64,000 nucleotides of DNA, taken from the NCBI RefSeq assembly GCF_048595755.1, contig NZ_CP184360.1, forward strand, positions 2,480,001 to 2,544,000. Direction: 5' to 3'. This DNA is from Luteococcus sp048595755 (lineage in GTDB: Bacteria > Actinomycetota > Actinomycetes > Propionibacteriales > Propionibacteriaceae). The position numbers and the translations under genes were made by a program. Shown in pieces: positions 16,059 through 24,643 of this stretch (within the stretch, counting starts at the first letter, position 1; each line of letters begins with the position of its first letter). The notes beneath the pieces were generated by a model. The model searched no databases. It was not told the origin of the DNA and worked only from the letters and a program-made list of their open reading frames with translations.

Positions 16059-16081
16059 GGTTCGAGTCCTGTCGCCCCGAC
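16059..16081 (+). other. tRNA-Pro 3' end, probable integration (att) site
   Basis: GGTTCGAGTCCTGTCGCCCCGAC matches the T-loop, T-stem and acceptor strand of a bacterial tRNA-Pro. The 5' CGGGG..., D-arm and anticodon arm are missing upstream, and the T-stem's other side (TTTGG) does not pair. A lone tRNA 3' end is what tyrosine-recombinase elements leave at the far junction. A tRNA-type terminator follows. No integrase gene remains nearby. Confidence 0.55.
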
Positions 16082-16088
16082 GACAAAA

Positions 16089-16122
16089 CCCCTAGTCAAC
16101 CCACGGTTGACTGGGGGATTTT
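16089..16122 (+). terminator. Intrinsic terminator after the tRNA 3' end
   Basis: CCCCTAGTCAACC pairs with GGTTGACTGGGGG (16105-16117) with one bulged T and a 3-base loop, followed by ATTTTCTGTTT. It is the kind of terminator expected behind a tRNA gene. Confidence 0.7.
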
Positions 16123-16185
16123 CTGTTTCGTGCAAGATTCGTGCAAGTTCCTTGAGGTCATCTTGCACGGTGCACCAGGTGCACA

Positions 16186-16215
16186 AAGCCCGCCCCGGGC
16201 AGTCGGGGCGGGCTT
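16186..16215. terminator. Hairpin after the AAA-ATPase remnant
   Basis: AAGCCCGCCCC (16186-16196), 8-base loop, exact complement 16205-16215. On the minus strand it follows the stop at 16224 closely and ends in a short A/T stretch. Confidence 0.6.
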
Positions 16216-16223
16216 CGAGGGGA

Positions 16224-16680
16224 TCACTTGGCCTGCAGCGCCAAGAACTCCTTGGAGGGACCGGGGTAGTGGGCGAACCCCTTCCCCTTGGCCTGAACGT
16301 GCACCCTGCCTGCCCGGATCAGGTACTCAACGGCCCCCTTCAATCGCGGGGTGCCGATCCCGTCCCCCCGGTTCTTCAACGCCGCCTCCAAGCTGTTCTG
16401 GCTGAGCCCTGGTGTCTGCTCGATGACCGCGAGGACTGCCTCGGCGGCGTTGTCCATCTCTTCGCGGTGAGCCTCGTCCAGTACCTGCCGGGCGTCCCGG
16501 TAGATCAGCCGACGGGTGGGTTCGTCAAAGTCGAGGAAGCCGTCCATGTCCGAACTGTCCCGTCCGTCCACGAGCTGGATGCGACGCGCACCGCGTTCGT
16601 CGGCAGTCATCAGCATGAGCTCATCTGCCCAGTCCTCGAGGGCTGACGATCCGCGCGTCCGGCCTGCGTTCCACCCGGCG
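16224..16680 (-). pseudogene. RepA-like AAA ATPase (AAA_25 type), C-terminal remnant
   Basis: The last about 150 codons look real: YAGWNAGRTRGSSALEDWAD (end of the RecA-like ATPase fold, the arginine/SALEDWAD segment) and LDFDEPTRRLIYRD. A winged-helix tail follows (TPGLSQNSLEAALKNRGDGI, then RLKGAVEYLIRAGRVHVQ). Replication ATPases of this type sit in actinobacterial integrative elements. The Walker A and B part is absent: upstream of about 16680 the frame continues to 16826 in unrelated sequence. This supports the idea that 16,059 marks an element boundary. Confidence 0.6.
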
Positions 16681-16792
16681 TAGACAATTGGGGATCCGTC
16701 ATTGCCGCCGGTGCTATTGGCGCCACGACCGGGCTCCTGTTCCCCGCAAAGTGAACACCCTAAGGTGAACTGAATCCTGTACATTGGGTTGC

Positions 16793-16818
16793 GGTGGGCT
16801 ACGTCCCAGTAGCCCACC
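16793..16818. repeat. 10-bp perfect inverted repeat
   Basis: GGTGGGCTAC, loop GTCCCA, GTAGCCCACC. It marks the change from GC-rich ATPase remnant to a distinctly AT-rich stretch (about 16,820-17,000) that shows no gene. Confidence 0.55.
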
Positions 16819-17015
16819 GCAATCAAAATTTCCTGATCTCATTACCATCAAAAATAAAACGGACAGTTCAGGATTCAAATTTCGGTGGTCGCGCAACCAA
16901 CAAGCCGAAAGTGACAGTAACAGGAAAATTCGCCAGCAGAAGATACTGCGGCGCATATAATTCTCTCCTGAGCGCGCCTAGAGCGCGAGTCAATACCTGG
17001 GACGAGGTGAATCTG

Positions 17016-17189
17016 ATGCAGTACAACAGAAGGACGAACGGAATTCTCTTGGTCAGTCTCGGCGTCATATTGCTCGCGGGGATGATTTGTCGATTGATTG
17101 CACGAGGCTCAGGATTCGACGGGCTTACTCTCGTCCTCGCCGCCCTGAGTCTCATATACATCATCGTTGGCCTTTGTCGCTTGAGATGA
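17016..17189 (+). CDS. 57-residue membrane protein
   Basis: ATG 17016 with GAGGTGA about 6 bases upstream. Two hydrophobic helices (about 9-27 and 35-54: NGILLVSLGVILLAGMICRL and LTLVLAALSLIYIIVGLCRL) follow a basic MQYNRRTN start. No family is recognised. Base composition is AT-rich compared with the chromosome, so it is probably imported. The frame is open further upstream, but only this start has a binding site. The 250 bases after it contain nothing recognisable. Confidence 0.5.
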   Translation: MQYNRRTNGILLVSLGVILLAGMICRLIARGSGFDGLTLVLAALSLIYIIVGLCRLR

Positions 17190-17437
17190 GAGCTCTTCAC
17201 AGATGATGGTGTAGGTTCGTACGCGGTGGTGCGTGTTGTAACAGGGTTCGACGTTCCCTGATGATGGAAGTTCTCATGCTCGCCATCCAGAAGACCTCGA
17301 CATGGACAACGCCGCCTTCGCCTCCCCATGAAAGCCCCGGGTTAGTTAGCGTCCCCCGACTAATTTTGGGAGATGCTCCAGCAGTTGCACTCCACCCCGT
17401 CTTCGGCCGCTCCAGAGTGGGCCTCTATGTGCAACGT

Positions 17438-17899
17438 TCAGGCTGCGATCCTCATGGGAGTGGTGGCGGGCTGGTTGTTGCTCTGGTGCTGGTCGGCGCG
17501 CATGGTGGCGTAGATGACGTCGGAGAGGCGTCGTTTCGGGCAGCGGAGGGCCTCCTTCGAGGTCTTGCATTCGGAGAGTCTGCGTTGGTAGTAGGTCCGG
17601 CCCGGGGTGTCGGCTCGGGTCTGGGTGATGGCGATCGTGTAGAGGCATCGGTTCAGTTCCCGATTTCCGCCGCGGTTGAAGCGGTAGCGCACACTCCGGC
17701 CTGAGGATGCTGGGATGGGGGCTGTGCCGTTGGCTGAGGCGAAGGCGTCTCGGCTCGGGTAGCGGTTGATGTCTACGACCATGGCGAGGAAGCGAGCTGC
17801 GACCAGCGGTCCGACGCCGTAGATGGTAGTCAGGCTGGTTCCGTTGGCGGCGACGATTGCGGAGATCTGGCGTTTGAGTTCGGCGGTCTCTTGATCGAT
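17438..17899 (-). pseudogene. IS110-family transposase, C-terminal fragment
   Basis: The frame enters from the IS3 end near 17899 (DQETAELKRQISAIVAANGT) and shows the Transposase_20 region: SLTTIYGVGPLVAARFLAMV, then FASANGTAPIPASSGRSVRY. It ends at 17438. The DEDD N-domain is missing because the IS3 copy at 17900 replaced it; no remainder is seen on the other side at 19180. It is a different type from the IS110 at 8105. Confidence 0.8.
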
Positions 17900-17961
17900 C
17901 TGGGACTGCCCCGGGTTTGGTTGACACTGACATCTCAGGTCCGTGAGGGCCTGGTGAGAGG

Positions 17962-18255
17962 ATGCATGTCATGCCCAAGCCCCATCCCCAGGAGTTCCGT
18001 GACGACGTGATCGCGGTGGCCCGCAAGGGCGAGGCGCCGATCGGCCAGATCGCGAAGGACTTCGGGATCAGTGAGTCCTGTCTGCGCAACTGGCTGGCCA
18101 AGGCCGACCGGGCCGATGCCCCAGCCGGTTCGGTCGCGAGCCAGTCAGCGGCCGAGCTGCGGGAGGCGAAGAAACGCATCCGGCTGCTGGAGCAGGAGAA
18201 CGAGGTCCTGCGCCGCGCCGCGGCCTACTTGTCTCGTGACATCAACCCACAATGA
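17962..18255 (+). CDS. IS3-family transposase OrfA
   Basis: 97 residues from ATG 17962 (a second ATG at 17971 starts MPKPHPQEF and is equally possible). Helix-turn-helix GEAPIGQIAKDFGISESCLR is followed by a leucine zipper ELREAKKRIRLLEQENEVLR. The stop overlaps the orfB ATG (ATGA at 18252), so OrfB can be made by coupled translation, and OrfAB by -1 frameshifting. Confidence 0.9.
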   Translation: MHVMPKPHPQEFRDDVIAVARKGEAPIGQIAKDFGISESCLRNWLAKADRADAPAGSVASQSAAELREAKKRIRLLEQENEVLRRAAAYLSRDINPQ

Positions 18256-19136
18256 TGTACCCCTTGGTCACCGACCTGGCCCAGGCCAAGGGGACACAGC
18301 GTCGGGTGCCGGTGGTGGTCTCGTGCCGGGTGTTGGGATTCTCCCGCCAGGCCTACTACTCCTGGCTCGCCTGCCCCGTCTCCCAACGGGACTGGGACGA
18401 TGCCCACCTGATCAACGCGGCGATCGACCTGCATCGTGAGGACCCCGGCCTGGGATACCGCCTCATCGCCGATGACCTGCCCGAGGTGGGCATCACTGCT
18501 GGCGAGAACCGAGTCCATCGACTCTGCAAGCTGCAGCGGATCCGCTCGTTCCACTCGGTCAAGAACGGTTCGTGGACCAAGTCTGGCCCGCCGGTCCACG
18601 ATGATCTGGTGCAGCGCCGGTTCTGCGCCGAGGGCCCCAATCGGTTGGGGTTGACCGACATCACCGTGCATCACACCAGCGAGGGCAAGCTGTACTTGTG
18701 TGCGATCAAGGACGTCTGGTCCAACCGCATCGTGGGCTATTCGATCGACACGCGCATGAAGAAGCGGATCGCGATCAACGCCCTGCGGATGGCCCTCCAA
18801 CGCCGAGGCCGGGTCGCTGGCTGCATCGTGCACTCGGACCGGGGCAGCCAATTCCGGGCCCACGCATTTCTGGCTGAGTTGACGACCCATGACCTCAAGG
18901 GATCCATGGGTCGGGTCGCCTCAAGTCCCGACAATGCAGCCATGGAGAGCTTCTTCGCCCTGCTCCAGAAGAACGTCCTCAACCGCCACCCGTGGGCCAG
19001 TCGAGCCGAGCTGCGGCTGGCCATGATCACCTGGATCGAGAAGTCCTACCACCGCCGCAGACGTCAACGGCGCCTCGGCAAGCTCACCCCAGTAGAGTTC
19101 GAAACAGTCCACCAGACGACCACCCAGGCCGCCTGA
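18252..19136 (+). CDS. IS3-family transposase OrfB (rve integrase)
   Basis: 294 residues from ATG 18252 overlapping the orfA stop. HTH_21 region (VPVVVSCRVLGFSRQAYYSW), then the DDE core: Asp in LGLTDITVHHTS, Asp in IVHSDRGSQFRAHA, Glu in SPDNAAMESFFALLQK. It ends with RRLGKLTPVEFE, the normal C-terminus. No lesion is seen, so this IS and the IS256 are the two likely active elements here. Confidence 0.95.
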   Translation: MMYPLVTDLAQAKGTQRRVPVVVSCRVLGFSRQAYYSWLACPVSQRDWDDAHLINAAIDLHREDPGLGYRLIADDLPEVGITAGENRVHRLCKLQRIRSFHSVKNGSWTKSGPPVHDDLVQRRFCAEGPNRLGLTDITVHHTSEGKLYLCAIKDVWSNRIVGYSIDTRMKKRIAINALRMALQRRGRVAGCIVHSDRGSQFRAHAFLAELTTHDLKGSMGRVASSPDNAAMESFFALLQKNVLNRHPWASRAELRLAMITWIEKSYHRRRRQRRLGKLTPVEFETVHQTTTQAA

Positions 19137-19179
19137 CCTACCCCCTAGAAACTGTCAAGCAAACTGGGGGCAGTCCCAG

Positions 19180-19442
19180 CGCAGGGGCTCCCGCTCTACA
19201 ACGGGCAGGTCTATGGCCCCTCAGCTCCTCGCCCCGTCGAGGGAAATCTTGCCGACGGTTCACCGCAACTGTGGCGGGTCAAGCTGGATTCCGATCTCAG
19301 TCCAGGAATGCACATGGCCAAGGTCGAGTGGACCGACCGGTACGGCGAGAAGACCACTGAGACCTACGCCTTCGAGGTGGTGGAGGAGCGCCCTCAGCAG
19401 AACTTCCGCCTGCAAACCTTCGGAGACGACGCCATCTGGTGA
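19180..19442 (+). pseudogene. 3' fragment of a chromosomal gene cut by IS3
   Basis: 88 codons in phase from the IS edge to TGA 19440: LPLYNGQVYGPSAPRPVEGN, then DLSPGMHMAKVEWTDRYGEK and a terminal FRLQTFGDDAIW. The beta-strand pattern suggests an Ig-like or extracytoplasmic domain. No start codon is available, and the front of the gene was removed with the IS3 event. The family is unknown. Confidence 0.55.
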
Positions 19443-19628
19443 GCGAGGTTGAGGCCAGACAGCCACCGACCCGTTGTTGCTTCAGCTGCGTGCAGGGGAC
19501 GACGGGTCGGTGCCCGCGATCCGTGGATTGCTTCGCGGGTCTTCACCAAAGGCGGCCACTGCTGACACAGTGGGGTCAATGTCCTTGGCAACAAGGTGGT
19601 TGCCGAGCATTCACCCCAGGAGGTTGTC

Positions 19629-21482
19629 GTGCAGATTCGTTCACGAACTGTGGCGGCGGGCATCTGTTTGTCGGTCCTCGCCCTCGGCCTTTCACCAGCC
19701 AACGCAGTCACCGCGTCCAGTCCTGAGCATCGCAAACCCCAACCCGTCCCGGCCGAACCAGCCAAGCACCCCACGGCGGTGGGGCATGGCGGGGCCGTCG
19801 CCTCAGTGGATCCCGAGGCGACCAAGGTCGGTCTCGACGTCCTGCGTCGGGGCGGCAATGCCGTCGATGCTGCCATCGCCACCGCCGCCGCGCTGGGGGT
19901 CACCGAGCCCTACAGCGCCGGCATCGGCGGTGGCGGCTACCTGATGCACTACGACGCACGCACCAAACGCATCACGACCATCGACGGACGCGAGACGGCG
20001 CCGGCCGGCGTGACACCGCAGGCCTTCGTCAATCCCGCCACCGGCAAGACCTACCCGTTCACGCCAGACCTGGTCACCAGCGGTGCCAGCGTGGGGGTCC
20101 CCGGCACGCCGATGCTCTGGAAGGATGCGCTGGAGCGCTGGGGCACCCGCAGCCTGCGGCAGAGCCTGGAGCCGGCGGCACGGCTTGCGGAACGCGGTTT
20201 CGTGGTGGACGAGACCTTCCGTAGCCAGACCCTCGACAACAAGGAGCGCTTCGAAGCCTTCCCGGCCACCTCCCGGCTCTTCCTGTCGGACGGGGACGCG
20301 CCGAAGGTCGGTACCGTCTTCCGCAATCCCGATCTTGCGCGCACGTATCGCCAGTTGGGGCGTCAGGGTGTCGAGCGAGCCTTCTACCGCGGCCCACTGG
20401 CCAAGCAGATGAGTGACGTGGTGCAACGGCCCCGCACCTCTGCGGACACCACGTTGCCAGTGCCTGCCGGAACGCTGACCCCGCAAGACCTTGCCGGATA
20501 CCGCACCACCGTCGGCAAGGGCACCACCTCCCACTACCGGGGGTACACCGTGCACGGCATGGACGGCTCGTCGTCGGGCGGCACGACGGTGGGAGAGGCC
20601 CTGAACATCCTGGACCAGTTCGACCTGTCGTCGATGAGCGGCGCAGAGGCTCAGCACCACTACCTGGCCGCGACGGCGCTGGCCTTCGCCGACCGCGGAC
20701 TGTACGTCGGGGATCCGGCCTTCGTCGAGGTTCCGGTCAAGGGCCTCCTCTCCAAGGGTTTTGCGGCCCAGCGTGCCTGCCAGATCGAGCCGGGCAAGGC
20801 GCTCAAGACTCCTGCCGAGGCCGGTGACATGAATTCCACCGAGCCATGCGGCGGTCAGGCCGAGGTGGGTCGCCATTCCGACACCGAGAATGAGGAGACG
20901 ACGAATCTCACCACGGCCGATCGGTGGGGCAATGTGGTGGAGTACACCCTCACCATCGAACAGACCGGTGGTTCGGGACAGGTGGTTCCCGGGCGGGGCT
21001 TCCTGCTCAACAACGAACTGACCGACTTCTCGATCGAGTACGACCCGGTTGATCCCAACCGCATCGAGCCGGGCAAGCGGCCGCGTTCGTCGATGGCCCC
21101 CACCATCATCACCCGCGACGGCAAGCCGGTGCTGGCGCTGGGATCCCCGGGCGGATCCACCATCATCAGCACGGTGCTGCAGACCGTCGTCAACCGGATC
21201 GACCTGGGCATGCAGTTGCCGCAGGCCGTTGCAGCGCCACGCGCGACGCTGCGCAACACGGAGAAGGTCACGGCCGAGCCGGACTACATCGAGCAGCACG
21301 GTGCCGCCGTGGGTGAGATCGGCTACCTATTGCAACCGGCCGGTGACGCCTTCACCAGTCAGGCGGAGATCGGGGCTCTCACGGCCATCGAGTTCGGTCC
21401 TCGGGGCCGCATGACCGCCGCTGCAGAGCCCACCCGACGCGGTGGCGGAGCGGCCGCGGTGCTGCATCCCAACCGGCGCTGA
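19629..21482 (+). CDS. ggt: Gamma-glutamyltransferase (exported)
   Basis: 617 residues from GTG 19629, chosen because AGGAGG stands 6 bases upstream; the frame is open earlier without a site. A Sec signal peptide (to about residue 26, ...SPANA) exports it. The large subunit shows GGNAVDAAIATAAALGVTEP and GIGGGGYLMHYD. The autocatalytic cleavage site is EE|TTNLT with the nucleophile Thr near residue 424. The small subunit carries PRSSMAPTI and GSPGGSTIIST (near 504). Family members hydrolyse glutathione and other gamma-glutamyl compounds and transfer the glutamyl group. First intact chromosomal gene after the mobile region. Confidence 0.95.
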   Translation: MQIRSRTVAAGICLSVLALGLSPANAVTASSPEHRKPQPVPAEPAKHPTAVGHGGAVASVDPEATKVGLDVLRRGGNAVDAAIATAAALGVTEPYSAGIGGGGYLMHYDARTKRITTIDGRETAPAGVTPQAFVNPATGKTYPFTPDLVTSGASVGVPGTPMLWKDALERWGTRSLRQSLEPAARLAERGFVVDETFRSQTLDNKERFEAFPATSRLFLSDGDAPKVGTVFRNPDLARTYRQLGRQGVERAFYRGPLAKQMSDVVQRPRTSADTTLPVPAGTLTPQDLAGYRTTVGKGTTSHYRGYTVHGMDGSSSGGTTVGEALNILDQFDLSSMSGAEAQHHYLAATALAFADRGLYVGDPAFVEVPVKGLLSKGFAAQRACQIEPGKALKTPAEAGDMNSTEPCGGQAEVGRHSDTENEETTNLTTADRWGNVVEYTLTIEQTGGSGQVVPGRGFLLNNELTDFSIEYDPVDPNRIEPGKRPRSSMAPTIITRDGKPVLALGSPGGSTIISTVLQTVVNRIDLGMQLPQAVAAPRATLRNTEKVTAEPDYIEQHGAAVGEIGYLLQPAGDAFTSQAEIGALTAIEFGPRGRMTAAAEPTRRGGGAAAVLHPNRR

Positions 21483-21561
21483 CAGTAAAAATCACTGGCG
21501 CTCCCACCCACTGACGGCCACAGTGGGTGGGAGTTCCTCGTTCCCGGCCCGCGGAGGTCAT

Positions 21562-23256
21562 GTGCTCGTCTCGTCAGAATCTTCCTCGTCAGCTACCCAT
21601 CTGCGGCTGGACGGCGTCTCGAAGTCCTATGCCGCGCAACGTGTGCTGACCAACGTCAGCTTCTCCGTGGCAGCCGGTGACTGCGCCGCGTTGATCGGCG
21701 AGAACGGACGGGGCAAGTCGACCATTCTGCGGTTGGTGGCAGGTCTTGAAGAGTCGGACGGTGGCGAGATCACCCGCCCCGAGAGCTGGGCGATCCACCA
21801 CCAGCAGCCGCCCTTCGACGCCCATGACACCATGGCCGCCATCCAGCAGTCGGCCCTCGCGCCGGTGCGCCACCACGCCGACGAGGTCTCCCGCATCGGT
21901 GAGGCGATGGCACGCCATCCCGAGGACGAGTCCTTGTCCGCGCAGCTGTCCGAGGCCATCGCGGCCGCCGAGCGCACCGCTGCCTGGCAGGTGGACCACC
22001 GCTGGGAGCTTCTGCTGGAAGGCCTCGGCCTGGCGGGGTTGGCCCCGGACCGGACAGCCGGCGAGCTCTCGGGCGGTCAGGCGGCGCGGTTGTCCCTGGC
22101 ATGGGTGCTGGTGCGCCGCAGCGAACTGCTGCTCTTGGACGAACCCACCAACCATCTTGATGACCGCGCCACGGAAATGGTCACCCAGACCATCAAGGAC
22201 TGGCCGGGGCCGGTGCTGCTGGCGAGCCACGATCGTGCCTTCCTGGACGAGACGGTCACGAGCCTGGTCGATCTGGACCCGGCACCCAGGCCACATCGCG
22301 GGCCGGGCGCAGCCGCACCGGGGCTGACGCGCTTCACCGGCAGCTTCAGCGAGTACCTGGCCCACCGGCGCGACCAGCGTGAGCGCTGGCAGCGGCAGTA
22401 CGAGCAGGAACAGGAAGAACTCGACCGCTTGCGCGGCCGGGTGAAACAGGATCAACAGGTGGGCCACACCAACTGGACTCCCCGCAGCGAGACTCGCATG
22501 GCCCAGAAGTTCTACAGCGACAGGAATGCCACGGTCGTGTCACGTCGTGTCAATGACGCACGCACCGCCCTGGCGAGATTGGAAGAGGAGCAGGTACGCA
22601 AACCACCGCGGGAGCTGCGCTTTCGTGGTCTGGACGCGGCCACGGCACACACCGATTCGGCCACAGGCCGGAGGCAGGGGGAGAGCCCCCAGGCCGGCCC
22701 TGTCCTGGTGGCCACCAGCGTCAGCGTCGAGGGGAGGCTTGGGGCTGTCAGTCTGTCGATCGGCGCGCGCGACCGTTGGTTGGTGGAGGGTCCCAACGGC
22801 TGCGGCAAGTCCACCTTGCTGCGGGTGCTGGCGGGCCACCTCGCACCGAGCCATGGCAACCTCAGTGCCGCGTCGAGGTTGAGCGTGGGGCTGTTGGAGC
22901 AGGAACCGGAATCCGTGGACCCGTACCTGACCGCCAGACAGACCTATGCGCTGAAGGTGGGTGAGCAGACCGCAGAGCAGGTCCCGCTGGGCACCTTCGG
23001 ACTGCTCCCGGGCCGCGACGAGAACCGGCCGGTGGGGGAGCTGAGCGTCGGGCAGCGACGCCGACTGGACCTGGCCTGCGTGCTGGCCAGCCCGCCCGAC
23101 GTACTGCTGTTGGACGAGCCCACCAATCACTTCTCCTTGCAGTTGGCCACCGAGCTGGAGGACTCCCTCACCGACTATCCGGGTGCCATCGTCGTGGCCA
23201 GTCACGACCGATGGCTACGACGCCGGTGGCAAGGGCGGCGTCTCAGACTGCCATGA
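21562..23256 (+). CDS. ABC-F family ATPase (ribosome-associated, possible antibiotic resistance)
   Basis: 564 residues from GTG 21562, with GGAGG 4 bases upstream. Two ATPase domains are fused without membrane segments: Walker A GENGRGKST (46-54) and GPNGCGKST (about 410), signatures LSGGQ (about 169) and LSVGQ (about 494), Walker B LLLLDEPTNHLD and LLLDEPTNH. A charged linker (QRERWQRQYEQEQEELDRLR) is the P-site-tRNA interaction motif region. ABC-F proteins act on the ribosome, either as translation factors or by dislodging macrolide, lincosamide or pleuromutilin drugs. Which applies cannot be told from sequence alone. The TauE-like gene follows 12 bases later. Confidence 0.85.
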   Translation: MLVSSESSSSATHLRLDGVSKSYAAQRVLTNVSFSVAAGDCAALIGENGRGKSTILRLVAGLEESDGGEITRPESWAIHHQQPPFDAHDTMAAIQQSALAPVRHHADEVSRIGEAMARHPEDESLSAQLSEAIAAAERTAAWQVDHRWELLLEGLGLAGLAPDRTAGELSGGQAARLSLAWVLVRRSELLLLDEPTNHLDDRATEMVTQTIKDWPGPVLLASHDRAFLDETVTSLVDLDPAPRPHRGPGAAAPGLTRFTGSFSEYLAHRRDQRERWQRQYEQEQEELDRLRGRVKQDQQVGHTNWTPRSETRMAQKFYSDRNATVVSRRVNDARTALARLEEEQVRKPPRELRFRGLDAATAHTDSATGRRQGESPQAGPVLVATSVSVEGRLGAVSLSIGARDRWLVEGPNGCGKSTLLRVLAGHLAPSHGNLSAASRLSVGLLEQEPESVDPYLTARQTYALKVGEQTAEQVPLGTFGLLPGRDENRPVGELSVGQRRRLDLACVLASPPDVLLLDEPTNHFSLQLATELEDSLTDYPGAIVVASHDRWLRRRWQGRRLRLP

Positions 23257-23268
23257 CAGGGTGGAGGG

Positions 23269-24003
23269 GTGATCACCCTCTCGTCGACCGGTTGGCTGCT
23301 GATGGTCTTGGCCGCGCTGATCGTGGGGCTGTCCAAGACGGCCCTGCCGGGGTCGACGGCGCTCGCCGTCGGACTGGCGGCCAGTGCGCTGCCGGCCAAG
23401 GAGTCCACCGGCACCCTGCTGGTCCTGCTGATGGTGGGAGACCTGATGGCCATCCGTGCCTACCGCCACGATGCCGACTGGCCCACCTTGCGGTCCATGG
23501 CCCCGCCGGTGGTGGCTGGTCTGCTCGTGGGTGCCGTCTACATGCGGGTGGCCGACGACCTGGCGATGCGTCGTGTCATTGGAGTCATCCTGCTGCTGAT
23601 GGCGGCACTGAATGTGTGGCAACGCGCCAGCCGGCGCCCCATGGCCCCGGCCGGGGGCTGGGCGAGCGTGGGCTATGGCGGGTTGGCCGGCTTCACCACC
23701 ATGACAGCCAATGCCGCCGGACCGGTGACCAGCCTGTACTTCCTCAGCCGCGGCTTCGACGTGCGTCGCTTCCTGGGCACCTCCGCCTGGTTCTACCTGT
23801 GCGTCAACATCACCAAATTGCCGCTGGCGATTGGTGCTGGCGTGGTGAATCCACAGACCCTGGTGATCGATCTGGTCCTCGTGCCCGTGGTGTTGCTGGC
23901 CGCGGTCCTGGGGCGCCGCCTGGCCTCCCGCATATCGCGCAAGGTCTTCGACCCCCTCGTGCTGTTGTTCACGGTGGTGGCCGCGCTCAACCTGCTGTGG
24001 TGA
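23269..24003 (+). CDS. TauE/SafE-family permease
   Basis: 244 residues, GTG start with GGAGG 5 bases before, in operon with the ABC-F gene. About seven to eight hydrophobic helices. The family signature at the N-terminus (LIVGLSKTALPGSTALAVGL) and its repeat in the second half (GGLAGFTTMTANAAGPVTSL) are both present. Relatives export sulfite, sulfoacetate or other organosulfur anions; the substrate here is unknown. Confidence 0.85.
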   Translation: MITLSSTGWLLMVLAALIVGLSKTALPGSTALAVGLAASALPAKESTGTLLVLLMVGDLMAIRAYRHDADWPTLRSMAPPVVAGLLVGAVYMRVADDLAMRRVIGVILLLMAALNVWQRASRRPMAPAGGWASVGYGGLAGFTTMTANAAGPVTSLYFLSRGFDVRRFLGTSAWFYLCVNITKLPLAIGAGVVNPQTLVIDLVLVPVVLLAAVLGRRLASRISRKVFDPLVLLFTVVAALNLLW

Positions 24004-24240
24004 GATCCCCCGGCACGCCGGGCTGAAATCAGCACGAGACGCGGATGTCCGGCTCCCTGCACGGGAACCGGCCATCGGCCCTCGTGGACTGTCAGTGGTT
24101 GCCGTGCTTTGCCTGTACTGGTGGGGAAAGCGGACACAAAGGGATGGAGAGTCCACCCGAAGCCGCATCGACGCTGCCCGAACGGACACCGTGCCCCAAC
24201 GGACACCGTGCCCGGGCGGTTAACGCCTCGGCTTTGCTCC

Positions 24241-24585
24241 TCAGGGCTGGGCGTGCTCGACGCACCGCACCGACCAAGGACGGAATTCAAGCCGGGCCTC
24301 GCCGATCGGCTCACCGCACTCGTCGCAACGTCCGTAGCTGCCATCGTCCAACTTGGTCATGGCCCGCTCCACCTGGTCCAGCACGCCAGCCAGGGTCTGG
24401 GCCGTCGAGGCGTCCGCCATCTGCTGGATGGCCTGGGTGGTCCCTTCCCCGATGCGCTTGCCGAAGCCGATGGTGGCGCCACCTTCGACTGGCTTGGTGA
24501 GTTCTTCGATCTGTGCGCGCAGCTCTGCCGCCTTGGCAGTGAGCTCGCTGCGGATCGCGGACTGGTCGGCGGGGGAATCAGGCAT
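24241..24585 (-). CDS. DksA/TraR-type zinc-finger protein
   Basis: 114 residues from ATG 24585. This start is preferred over upstream in-frame codons because TATGGT lies 7 bases before it in the leaderless arrangement. The N-terminal coiled coil (IRSELTAKAAELRAQIEELT) and the C-terminal zinc finger CDECGEPI...C..H are as in DksA/TraR proteins that insert into the RNA polymerase secondary channel. The usual DxxDxA tip is not obvious, so it may be a paralogue of the actinobacterial RbpA/CarD-independent type. The 237 bases between it and the convergent permease gene hold a 16-base direct repeat (AACGGACACCGTGCCC twice, about 24,180-24,214). Confidence 0.8.
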   Translation of the reverse strand: MPDSPADQSAIRSELTAKAAELRAQIEELTKPVEGGATIGFGKRIGEGTTQAIQQMADASTAQTLAGVLDQVERAMTKLDDGSYGRCDECGEPIGEARLEFRPWSVRCVEHAQP

Positions 24586-24592
24586 GCAGTTG

Positions 24593-24598
24593 ACCATA
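24593..24598 (-). promoter_or_regulatory. -10 hexamer TATGGT, leaderless start
   Basis: On the minus strand TATGGT is followed by CAACTGC and the ATG at 24585. No ribosome-binding site. This supports the chosen start of the zinc-finger gene. Confidence 0.5.
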
Positions 24599-24643
24599 AC
24601 CCGGCGCGTCACCGCAGCGGCAGAACAGTGAGGCCAACCGTGG

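Larger units (their letters stand above)
17900..19179 (+). mobile_element. IS3-family insertion sequence, complete
   Basis: 1,280 bp bounded by CTGGGACTGCCCCCGGGTTT (17900 onward) and its inverted copy ending at 19179, about 25 of 27 positions alike. Intact orfA and orfB overlap inside. It joins an IS110 fragment on the left to the tail of a chromosomal gene on the right, so it probably caused a deletion between two copies. No target duplication is visible. Confidence 0.9.

Noticed and set aside
15900..16081. Complete tRNA upstream of the tRNA-Pro 3' end
   Set aside because: No matching acceptor 5' strand, D-arm or anticodon arm can be folded; only the last 23 bases fit.
19596..21482. Earlier start for gamma-glutamyltransferase
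   Set aside because: GTG 19596 would place eleven residues before the signal peptide; AGGAGG sits just before GTG 19629.
24180..24214. 16-base direct repeat as a regulatory operator
   Set aside because: It lies between two converging genes, so it cannot be a promoter operator for either; probably a chance or slipped duplication.
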